Shown piece after piece: positions 1 to 8,200 of a DNA stretch of 22,585 bases. The notes under the pieces are model-generated. The model was not told the DNA's origin. It searched no databases and saw nothing but the letters and a program-made list of their open reading frames with translations. The first letter of the stretch is position 1; every line of letters starts with the position of its first letter. The position numbers and the translations under genes are program-made. The stretch comes from an uncultured Clostridia bacterium (GTDB lineage Bacteria; Bacillota; Clostridia; TANB77; CAG-508): positions 1 to 22,585 of the forward strand of contig CALXAW010000009.1 of assembly GCA_944386375.1 (NCBI GenBank), read 5' to 3'.

Positions 1-2596
1 TAATTATTTCTTTATCTCCCACTTCTAATTCCATTGATGATTTATCTAACACAACTGATGTAATTGGTATTTCTTTTTTTACTACTTTAACTACACATAT
101 TGCTGTTTTTCCATTTGTTGTACTTGCTGTAATCAATGTTGTTCCTTCTGACTTTGCCGTTATAATTCCATCTGTTACTGTTGCTACTTCTGGGTTTTCG
201 GTAAACCACTTTACTCTTTTGTCTTGTGTAGTATTACTTGGAGTTACTGTTGCTGTTAACTTTTGGGTTGCCCCTTCTTCTAATTGTATTTGTGTTTTAT
301 TTAATGTTATGCCTGTTATTGGTATTTCTTTTTGCGCATTTACAATAACTTTACAAGTTGTTATTTTTCCATTTGATGTTTTTGCTTCTATAGTTGTTTC
401 TCCTGGTGTTACTGCTGTAACATTTCCCTCTAAATCTACTATTGCTACTTTTTTATCATAGCTTTCCCAGATTATATTTTTACTTTGTGTAGTGTTTTCT
501 GGCTCTATTGTTGCTATTAATTTTTCTGTTTGCCCTGCTTCTAATGTTATCTCTGTTTTATTTAATTTTACACTTGTTATTTCTATTTCTTCTGGTTCTG
601 GCTCTTCTACTGTTACTATACATGTTGCTTTTTTACCATTTGATGTTGTAACAGTTATATATGTAGTTCCTGCACTAACTGCTTTTACTAATCCTACATT
701 ATTTACTGTTGCTACACTCTGTTTGCTACTTTCCCAAGTTAATTCTTTACTTTGTGTTGTGTTACTTGGTTCTATTGTTGCTGTTAATGCCTGTGTTTGC
801 CCTTCTATTAATGTTATTTGTGTTTTATCTAATGATACTCTTGTTATTGGTATTTCTATTGGTTCTGGTTCTTTTTCGTCAACATTTGTAACTGTTACTG
901 GTATTTTTACTTCTCCTGCTTGCATATTATTGTAATTTAATTTTACTATTAAATTTGTTGTACCATTTTTTACAGGTGTTATAACTTTATTTTCAACTTG
1001 TGCAATATCTGTATTTTCTATTTCTAATGAATTTATTGTATTTATCTCTTTTAAGTTCTCACTTTTGACTACTGTTTCTTTTGCAGCATTTCCATTTAAA
1101 ACATAATTTGTTTTTGTTGTTATTCCATCAAATTCTATTGTTTCGTATTTTTCTTTTAGCTCTTCTGCTATTTCTCCTGTTTTACCATATACTTTTACTT
1201 TTACCATTACTGGTCCAGGCACAAATGATGTACCACTTGGCAAGTCTTGTGTTGTTATAGTATTTGGAATATCTCCTAAAAATATTACTTTTTCTACTGC
1301 TCCCAAACGAAGCCCTTGTTTTTCTATTGTTGTAACACTACTTGGTACTATAACAGCTCCTTGTATACCATAACAATTAAGAAATGCATTTTCTTTTATT
1401 GTTGTTACTCCTTCTGGTATTATTAAATCTCCTGTAATATTTCTACAGCCACTAAATGTTTCTGGTTCAATTTCTTTTAATGTATTTGGAAGTACTAATT
1501 TTCCATTAAATCCCTCACAATCTTTAAATGCATCTTCACCAATTGTTGTTACTCCTTCTGGTATTACTAAATCTCCTATAAAGCCACATGACTCAAATGT
1601 CCAACGTCCTATTTCTTTTAATGTTTTTGGTAGCTTTAGCTCTACTTTTAATTCTCTACAAAATCTAAATGCGGAATCTCCTATTGAGACTAAATTTTCT
1701 GGAAGTTTTAAACTTGTAAAGCTAGTGCTTTCAAATGCATTTTCTTTTATATTCGTTATTTTATTAGGAATTACTAATTCTCCTGTAAGACCTCTACATG
1801 TTCTAAATGCTTCTGATCCTAATTCTTCTAAATTAGTAGGTAATGTAAGTGTTCCAGTAATATTATAACACCACATAAATGCTCTATTTCCTATGGTTGT
1901 TAAACTTTCTGGGAATTCTAGTGGCCCTGTTAATTCTGAACACTCGTAAAATGCTTCACTTTCTATTGTTTGAATATTACTTGGGAACTTTATTTTTCCT
2001 GTTAAATTTTTACAATATGCAAATGCTTGGTCACCTATTACTGTTACTGTTTCTGGTATTGTAAAATCTGCTAATGCTTTTCCTACTGGGCATTTTACTA
2101 ATTTTGTTTTATCTTTATTGTATAAAATTCCATCTTGTAAAGAAAAATACTTATTCCCTTCTGCTACAACTATATTATCTATTGAGCTAATTTCACCTAC
2201 AGAATCTCTTAAAAATGATGGTTCTAATGTTGTAAGTGTACTTGGCAAACTCACTGTTCCACTCAATGCTGGGTTATCTTCGAATGCATATTTATCTATT
2301 GTAGTAATTCCTTCTGATACTGTTATTCCCCCTGTAAGCCCCATACTTGCAAACGCTCTGTATCCTATACCTGTTACTTGCTTTCCATCAAGTGTTGATG
2401 GTACAACTATATTGTTTTTATATGTTCCATAATAACCTGATATAGTTATTGTTCCATCTGAATTTATATCATAATAATAATCTCCCGAATCATCCCTTGT
2501 TGCTTTAGATACATTTGGATTTACTGTAACTAATGTTGTGAACATTATTGCTAAAATTAGCAAAATACTTGTAGTTTTCTTTACAAAAATTTTCAA
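1..2596 (-). CDS. BspA-like leucine-rich-repeat surface protein with Ig-like (Big_2) domains, C-terminus outside window
   Basis: Secreted surface protein, probably an adhesin or host-interaction factor. It is open for 865 codons to the left edge, where it is cut off. The start is a TTG (2594-2596) behind a strong AAGGGGG ribosome site about 7 nt upstream; no ATG fits. Residues 1-32 form a Sec signal peptide (basic start, hydrophobic core, VSKA then TRD). About 13 LRR_5/BspA repeats follow, roughly residues 55-460, each with a core like IGDQAFAYC or IKENAFLNC, interrupted by the typical DGILYNKDKTKLVKCP insertion. From about residue 578 there are three complete Big_2 domains of about 88 residues (ITLxxGQTxxLxATIxPxNTTQ ... 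VATV ... GTTxITxxTxNGK) and the start of a fourth. It begins 15 nt after the lepA stop, so it could be read from lepA transcripts. The way the protein is attached to the cell cannot be judged without the C-terminus. The family call is secure; the ligand is unknown. Confidence 0.93.
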   Translation of the reverse strand, partial: MKIFVKKTTSILLILAIMFTTLVTVNPNVSKATRDDSGDYYYDINSDGTITISGYYGTYKNNIVVPSTLDGKQVTGIGYRAFASMGLTGGITVSEGITTIDKYAFEDNPALSGTVSLPSTLTTLEPSFLRDSVGEISSIDNIVVAEGNKYFSLQDGILYNKDKTKLVKCPVGKALADFTIPETVTVIGDQAFAYCKNLTGKIKFPSNIQTIESEAFYECSELTGPLEFPESLTTIGNRAFMWCYNITGTLTLPTNLEELGSEAFRTCRGLTGELVIPNKITNIKENAFESTSFTSLKLPENLVSIGDSAFRFCRELKVELKLPKTLKEIGRWTFESCGFIGDLVIPEGVTTIGEDAFKDCEGFNGKLVLPNTLKEIEPETFSGCRNITGDLIIPEGVTTIKENAFLNCYGIQGAVIVPSSVTTIEKQGLRLGAVEKVIFLGDIPNTITTQDLPSGTSFVPGPVMVKVKVYGKTGEIAEELKEKYETIEFDGITTKTNYVLNGNAAKETVVKSENLKEINTINSLEIENTDIAQVENKVITPVKNGTTNLIVKLNYNNMQAGEVKIPVTVTNVDEKEPEPIEIPITRVSLDKTQITLIEGQTQALTATIEPSNTTQSKELTWESSKQSVATVNNVGLVKAVSAGTTYITVTTSNGKKATCIVTVEEPEPEEIEITSVKLNKTEITLEAGQTEKLIATIEPENTTQSKNIIWESYDKKVAIVDLEGNVTAVTPGETTIEAKTSNGKITTCKVIVNAQKEIPITGITLNKTQIQLEEGATQKLTATVTPSNTTQDKRVKWFTENPEVATVTDGIITAKSEGTTLITASTTNGKTAICVVKVVKKEIPITSVVLDKSSMELEVGDKEII

Positions 2597-2611
2597 AATA
2601 ATTCCCCCTTT

Positions 2612-4420
2612 TTATTCGTCTAACTTAAGAACACTTAAGAAAGCCTCTTGTGGCATCTCCACACTTCCAATTTGTCTCATCTTCTTTTTACCACGTTTTT
2701 GCTTTTCTAAAAGCTTTTTCTTTCTGGTTATATCTCCACCATAACATTTAGCAAGTACATCTTTTCTCATTGCAGAAATAGTCTCTCTTGCTATAATTTG
2801 TCCACCTATTACAGCCTGCAAAGGAATTGCAAATAAATGCCTTGGTATAACTGTTTTTAATTTTTCTACCATTTTTTTGCCTCTATTATATGCAGAATCT
2901 TTATGTACTATAAATGATAATGCATCTACGTTTTCTCCATTTACTCTAATATCTAGTTTGACTAAATTTGATTTTACATATTCTTTAAATTCATAGTCAA
3001 ATGATGCATATCCCTTTGTTTTAGATTTTAGGTTATCAAAAAAATCATATATAATTTCATTTAATGGCATATCATAAACTAAAGTTACTCTGTTTTCGTC
3101 TAAGTATTTCATATCTACATATATGCCTCTTCTGTTTTGGCATATTTCCATTATATTTCCTACATATTCTTTTGGTGTTAATATTTGTGCTGTAACAACT
3201 GGCTCTTCTATATAAGATATTTCTTGTGCTGGTGGCAACTCTGTTGGATTATATATTTCTAACACTTCTCCATTTGTTTTATGTACTTTATAGATAACAG
3301 ATGGTGCTGTTGTAATTAAACCTAAGTCAAATTCTCTGTCTAGTCTTTCTTCTACAACTTCTAAATGTAATAGCCCTAAAAAGCCACATCTAAATCCAAA
3401 ACCTAATGCTGCAGAAGTTTCTGGCTCATATTCTAATGCTGCATCATTTAATTTTAATTTTTCTAAAGCTACTTTTAAATTCTCATATTCGCTACCATCT
3501 ATTGGGTATAAACCACAATATACCATTGGTGTTACTTTTTTATATCCTTTTAATGGCTCATTTGCTGGATTATTTTTTAATGTTATTGTATCTCCAACAT
3601 GTATGTCTGATATATTTTTTATGCTTGCTGCAATATATCCTACTTCTCCTGCTTTTAGCTCATTTGTTGGCATATATGAACCTGGCACAAAATATCCTAC
3701 CTCTACTACATTAAATACTTTATTTGTTGCCATTAATTTTATTTCGTCTCCAACTTTTACCTTACCATCTACTACTCTTATATATGCTAATGCACCTTTA
3801 TAGTTATCATAATATGAGTCAAATATTAGGCATTTTGTTTGTGCATCTTCGTCTCCTTTTGGAGCTGGCAAGTCTGTTATAATTCTTTCTAAAACTTCTT
3901 CTACATTTAAACCAGATTTTGCAGATATACATGGCGCATCTTCTGCTGGAATTCCAATAATATCTTCTATTTCTTTTTTTACTTCTTCTGGTCTTGCATT
4001 TGGTAAGTCTATTTTATTTATTACTGGTAATATTTCTAAGTTGTTGTCTATTGCCAAATATACATTTGCAAGTGTTTGTGCTTCTACTCCTTGGCTACTA
4101 TCTACAACTAAAATTGCACCATCACATGCAGCTAAACTTCTTGATACTTCATAATTAAAGTCTACATGCCCTGGTGTGTCGATTAAGTTTAGGGTATACT
4201 CATTTCCATCTTTTGCTTTATATTTCATTCTTACTGCCTGGGATTTTATTGTTATTCCTCTTTCTTTTTCTATTTCCATATTGTCTAACACTTGTGATTC
4301 CATTTCTCTTTTAGAAAGTACACCTGTCATTTCTATTAATCTATCTGCTAATGTAGATTTACCATGGTCTATATGTGCTATTATACTAAAATTTCTTATA
4401 TATTTTTGTCTCTCTTCCAT
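2612..4420 (-). CDS. lepA: Elongation factor 4 (LepA), ribosome back-translocase GTPase
   Basis: Translational GTPase that acts on stalled or mis-translocated ribosomes in the cytoplasm. Counted from the chosen start (602 residues, normal for LepA), all GTPase motifs are intact: G1 AHIDHGKS 15-22, G2 RGITIK 54-59, G3 DTPGH 81-85, G4 NKID 135-138 and G5 SAKSG 166-170. The LepA-specific C-terminal domain follows, with GGDITRKKKLLEKQ and the basic KRGKKKMRQIG tail. I place the start at 4420, not at the ATG ending at 4432, because GGGAGG (complement of 4425-4430) lies 4-5 nt before the 4420 ATG and the longer reading would translate that ribosome site. It sits downstream of a 530-bp intergenic region with DnaA boxes and a possible -10 element, and is followed after 15 nt by the BspA-like gene. 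Confidence 0.97.
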   Translation of the reverse strand: MEERQKYIRNFSIIAHIDHGKSTLADRLIEMTGVLSKREMESQVLDNMEIEKERGITIKSQAVRMKYKAKDGNEYTLNLIDTPGHVDFNYEVSRSLAACDGAILVVDSSQGVEAQTLANVYLAIDNNLEILPVINKIDLPNARPEEVKKEIEDIIGIPAEDAPCISAKSGLNVEEVLERIITDLPAPKGDEDAQTKCLIFDSYYDNYKGALAYIRVVDGKVKVGDEIKLMATNKVFNVVEVGYFVPGSYMPTNELKAGEVGYIAASIKNISDIHVGDTITLKNNPANEPLKGYKKVTPMVYCGLYPIDGSEYENLKVALEKLKLNDAALEYEPETSAALGFGFRCGFLGLLHLEVVEERLDREFDLGLITTAPSVIYKVHKTNGEVLEIYNPTELPPAQEISYIEEPVVTAQILTPKEYVGNIMEICQNRRGIYVDMKYLDENRVTLVYDMPLNEIIYDFFDNLKSKTKGYASFDYEFKEYVKSNLVKLDIRVNGENVDALSFIVHKDSAYNRGKKMVEKLKTVIPRHLFAIPLQAVIGGQIIARETISAMRKDVLAKCYGGDITRKKKLLEKQKRGKKKMRQIGSVEMPQEAFLSVLKLDE

Positions 4421-4520
4421 AATTCCTCCCATATTATTTTACCACAAAGCCATTTTTTCTACAATAGAATTTTATAACTTTACCTGTATATTTGTTTCTC
4501 AAATTTTTCCTTTTATCTAC

Positions 4521-4526
4521 ATTATA
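4521..4526 (-). promoter_or_regulatory. Possible -10 element of a lepA promoter
   Basis: The minus strand reads TATAAT here, within CTTGGTATATAATG, about 100 nt before the lepA start. No good -35 hexamer sits 16-18 bp upstream; the nearest TTG-containing hexamer is about 21 bp away. The assignment rests on the -10 match and the position alone. Confidence 0.35.
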
Positions 4527-4644
4527 TACCAAGAACAGACACAAGTTTTACAATTAAATTTCAATTAAGTTTCAATACCTTTACAAATTATGTAGTCTTT
4601 GCTATATTATGTCTCCTTTTTTGTTTACTTTTGTCGTTTTTATT

Positions 4645-4726
4645 TTATCCACATTTGTTGTGGACAATGTGGATAACTCTGTGAATAACTTAAATATAAA
4701 CATCTTTTGAACATATTTTATTCACA
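4645..4726. promoter_or_regulatory. Cluster of five DnaA-box-like 9-mers
   Basis: The consensus for the initiator protein DnaA is TTATNCACA. Exact matches are TTATCCACA on plus at 4645-4653, TTATCCACA on minus at 4668-4676, TTATTCACA on minus at 4680-4688 and TTATTCACA on plus at 4718-4726. A one-mismatch copy, TTGTCCACA, is on minus at 4659-4667, directly abutting the next box. Three boxes lie in tandem on the minus strand within 30 bp. Such density is expected at an origin or at a DnaA-binding regulatory cluster. No dnaA or dnaN gene is present, and genes on both sides run the same way, which speaks against the main oriC. Binding has not been shown; the sequence matches are direct. Confidence 0.75.
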
Positions 4727-4882
4727 GAGTATTTGTTTGGTTTTGTATTTACAATTATTTCCATTATATTTATTTGCTTTATGTGTACCCTTTTTTATTT
4801 TTTTAAAACGCATATATAGGGTTTTTGCTTTTTGTAGATTACATAAAAGAAAAGTAAAGGTAAAAAAGCTTTTTGTCAGTGG

Positions 4883-4948
4883 ATGACAGATGGGACAGAG
4901 ATTTTGACAATTTTTCCAAATTGTCAAAATCTCTGTCCCATCTGTCAT
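4883..4948. repeat. Perfect 66-bp palindrome (31-bp arms, 4-nt loop)
   Basis: Arm 4883-4913 is the exact reverse complement of arm 4918-4948, with TTCC between them. The arms contain GGGACAGAG and TTTTGACAATTT. It begins only 5 nt after the stop of the DUF1294 gene. No T run follows directly on the minus strand, so it is not a standard intrinsic terminator, although such a stem could still affect transcript ends. Its length and perfection suggest a small mobile palindromic unit (REP- or MITE-like). Confidence 0.8.
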
Positions 4949-4953
4949 TCATT

Positions 4954-5235
4954 TTAGGCAAGCCATAAGTATAGTACACAAAATACTTCTATTATTAATA
5001 TTGCTGGCAAGCCTATTGTAAAGTATTTTTTCTTTGTTTTATGTCTAAATGTATACATTCCTGCAATTGTGCCTATTCCTCCACCAAATAGTGTTATTAA
5101 GAAAAATGTTTTTTCTGGTATTCTCCATTTCATTTTTTCTGCTTTTTTCTTATCAATGCCCATTGCAAAAAATCCTATTATATTTATTATTAGTAAATAT
5201 GTAATTATATTTTTTAATGTAAATATTTCTAGCAT
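4954..5235 (-). CDS. DUF1294 family small membrane protein
   Basis: A 93-residue integral membrane protein of the DUF1294 family, whose function is not known. Family features are clear: a first membrane segment (about residues 10-25), then MGIDKKKAE (25-33), WRIPEKTFF (37-45), the glycine-rich second segment LFGGGIGTIAGM (49-60), FRHKTKKKYF (63-72) and a third segment (73-92). Full length for this family. The start has an ideal GGGAGG site 4 nt upstream. It follows polC after 56 nt, in which an imperfect hairpin lies (5252-5284), so the two may share a transcript. A 66-bp palindrome follows the stop. Confidence 0.88.
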   Translation of the reverse strand: MLEIFTLKNIITYLLIINIIGFFAMGIDKKKAEKMKWRIPEKTFFLITLFGGGIGTIAGMYTFRHKTKKKYFTIGLPAILIIEVFCVLYLWLA

Positions 5236-5251
5236 GTTTCCTCCCTTTTTA

Positions 5252-5284
5252 TACTAATCAGAAAGTATGACTTCCTGATTAGTA
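5252..5284. repeat. Intercistronic hairpin between polC and the DUF1294 gene
   Basis: TACTAATCAG (5252-5261) pairs with CTGATTAGTA (5275-5284). After one mismatch, AAGT pairs with ACTT around a 3-nt loop. On the minus strand it is followed by TATAAAAAGGGAGG, not by a T run, so it is probably not an intrinsic terminator. It ends just before the DUF1294 ribosome site and could influence mRNA stability or partial read-through. Confidence 0.6.
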
Positions 5285-5291
5285 GATGTAT

Positions 5292-8200
5292 TTAACCAAA
5301 TAAACTCATTTGGTTACTTTCTGGCATACCATCTAAACATCCAAATTTTTTAAGTAAATCTACTACAGAGTTTCCTATTTTTGCTCTAATTCGTAAGTCG
5401 TCTATTGACATAAATGCTCCTTCTTGTGCAGCATTATATATTCCTTCTGCTGCAACTCCTCCAAGTCCTGGTATACTACTTAGTGGTGGGCGTATTCCAT
5501 CTTCTTCTACTATAAAGTTTTTATTATGTGATTTGTATAAGTCCATTGGCAAAAATTTTATGCCTCTTTCGTACATTTCTAGTACTAGTTCTAAAATTGG
5601 GTACATATTTTTATCTTTTTGTGTTGCATTATTTCCCATTAGGTCTATTTCTTTCATTTTGTTTTTTACTTTTTCTTTACCAAAAATCATACATTCGCTG
5701 TCAAAGTCGTCTGCTCCTCTTATAGAGAAAAATGCTGCATAATATGCCATTGGTTTATGTACTTTAAACCATGCTATTCTAAATGCATTTGTTACATATG
5801 CTGCTGCGTGTGCTTTTGGGAACATGTATTTTATTTTTTCACATGATTTTATATACCATTCTGGTACATCATGTTCTCTCATTAATGCAGTGTATTCTTC
5901 CCATTTTGCTGGGTCTTTTAATGCTTTTCCTTTACGTACAGTTTCCATTATTTTAAATGCATGGTTTGGTGGCAAACCTTTTTTTATTAGATATATCATT
6001 ATATCGTCTCTACAACAAATTGCTTCTGTTAGTGTTACTGTTCCATTTTGTATTAATTCTTGTGCATTGTTTAACCATACATCTGTACCATGTGATAAAC
6101 CAGATATACGTATTAATTCGTCAAATGTTTTTGGTTTTGTGTCTACTAACATTCCTCTTACAAATTTTGTTCCAAATTCTGGCACGCCAAAGCTTCCTGT
6201 TTTAGAGTGTATTTGCTCTGGTGTAACTCCTAATGCCTCTGTTGAACTAAATATTGACATTGTTTCTTTGTCGTCTAATGGTACTTTTGTTGGGTCTATA
6301 CCTGTTAGGTCTTGCAACATTCTTATTACTGTTGGATCGTCATGACCTAGTATGTCTAATTTTAGTAAGTTTTGGTCTATAGAGTGATAGTCAAAATGTG
6401 TTGTTATTATATCTGAATTTGGGTCGTCTGCTGGATGCTGTACTGGGCAAAATTCGTATATTTCTCTACCTTTTGGCACAACTATAATTCCCCCTGGGTG
6501 TTGGCCTGTTGTTCTTTTTATTCCTGTACATCCTTGGGCTTGTCTTGCAATTTCTGCCTTACTTATTGGAATATGCCTGTCTTCGTAATAACCTTTTACA
6601 TAGCCAAATGCTGTTTTTTCTGCAACTGTACCTATCGTTCCTGCTTTAAATGTTGTTCCTTTTCCAAATATTACTTCTGTATATTTATGTGCTTTTGCCT
6701 GGTATTCACCAGAAAAGTTTAAGTCTATATCTGGCTCTTTGTCTCCATTAAAACCTAAAAATGTTTCAAATGGTATGTCCATTCCGTCTTTTTCTAACTT
6801 GTGTCCACATTTTGGACATTCTTTGTCTGGTAAGTCAAATCCGTTTTTGTAGCCATAGTCTGTAAAGTCTGAATATTTACAGTTTGGGCATCTGTAGTGT
6901 GCAGGAAGTGAATTTACTTCTGTTATACCTGTCATGTATGCAACTAAAGATGAACCTACTGAACCTCTTGAACCTACTATATATCCATCTTCATTTGATT
7001 TCCATACTAGTTTTTGTGCTATTATGTACATAACAGAAAATCCGTTAGATATTATTGAGTCTAGTTCTTTATCTAGCCTTGTTTTAACTATTTCTGGTAA
7101 GTTTTCTCCATATAGTTCATGTGCTTTATTATATGCTATGTCTTTTATTGTTTGCTCACATCCTGGTATATGTGGCGGACATTTTTCTGGTGATATTGGT
7201 GATATTTGTTCACACATGTCTGCTATTTTATTTGTGTTTGTTACTACTACTTCATATGCCTTTTCTTCTCCTAAGTATGCAAATTCGTCTAACATTTCGT
7301 TTGTTGTGCGTAAATATAATGGTGCTTGATTATCTGCATCTGCATATCCTTGTCCTGCTTCTAATATTCGCCTATATAGCTCGTCTTCTGGATCCATAAA
7401 ATGTACATCACATGTTGCAACTACTAACTTGTTTAGCTTTTCTCCTAGTTTTACTATTTTTCTATTTATTTCTTTTAGGTATTCTCTGTCTGGTACACGT
7501 CCTTCTCTTACTAAAAAGTCATTATTTCCAAGTGGCTGAATTTCTAAATAGTCATAGTCTTTTGCTATTTCTTCTACTTCTTCGTCCGATTTTCCTAAAA
7601 GTATGGCTTGGTATAATTCCCCTTGTTCACATGCGCTTCCTAGTATTAATCCTTCTGAATATTTTTTATATAAACTTTTTAGTATACGTGGTTTTTTATA
7701 AAAATAGTCTAAGTGAGAATATGATACTAATTTATATAAATTTTTTAGACCTGTGTAGTTTTTAGCAAGTATTATTGCATGATATGTGTTTAGTTTTTTG
7801 TATTCTTCTTTTTTAGAGCTACTGTCTGAACTTACCTCGTCTATGTCTTTTATTGTTTTTGCTTCTCGCTCTTTCAACATGTCTAACATTATATTAAATA
7901 CTTTTACTGTTGTGTCTACATCGTCTAATGCTCTGTGGGCAACTTCTACTTTTATTTTTAATTTTTCTGCAATTTTACCTAAATTGTATTTTTTAAAGTC
8001 TGGGAATAAATCTCTTGCTAATTTTAATGTGTCTATATATGTATAGTTAAAGTCATAACCAAGTACTTTGGCATTTTGTTTTAAAAAGCCTATGTCAAAT
8101 TCTGCATTATGTGCAACTAATACCGAATCTCCTAAAAATTCTAATAGTTTTGGAAATACTTTATCTATTGTTTCTGCATCTTTTACCATGTCATCTGTTA

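Larger units (their letters stand above)
4421..4953. other. Long intergenic region between lepA and the DUF1294 gene
   Basis: This 533-bp gap has no convincing gene. Read towards lepA it holds, in order, a 66-bp perfect palindrome (4883-4948), a small AAAAAGCTTTTTT palindrome near 4862-4874, five DnaA-box-like 9-mers (4645-4726), a possible -10 element (4521-4526) and the lepA ribosome site (4425-4430). An open frame at 4718-4948 on the minus strand simply crosses the palindrome and the boxes and is not a credible protein. Confidence 0.8.

Noticed and set aside
1..900. Tandem DNA repeat or CRISPR-like array at the left end
   Set aside because: The periodicity of about 260 bp comes from repeated Big_2 protein domains, and the copies diverge at the DNA level.
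4421..4432. lepA start at the upstream ATG ending at 4432
   Set aside because: This reading would translate the GGGAGG ribosome site that serves the ATG at 4420, and adds four residues not usual for LepA.
4645..4726. Main chromosomal origin (oriC)
   Set aside because: DnaA boxes are present, but there is no dnaA or dnaN, no strand switch of genes and no clear unwinding element, so I call only a DnaA-box cluster.
4718..4948. Open frame of 76 codons on the minus strand
   Set aside because: It starts inside the 66-bp palindrome and ends in the DnaA-box cluster; no ribosome site and no family resemblance.
5824..6345. Open frame of 173 codons on the plus strand
   Set aside because: Antisense to the polymerase domain of polC; low-complexity composition.
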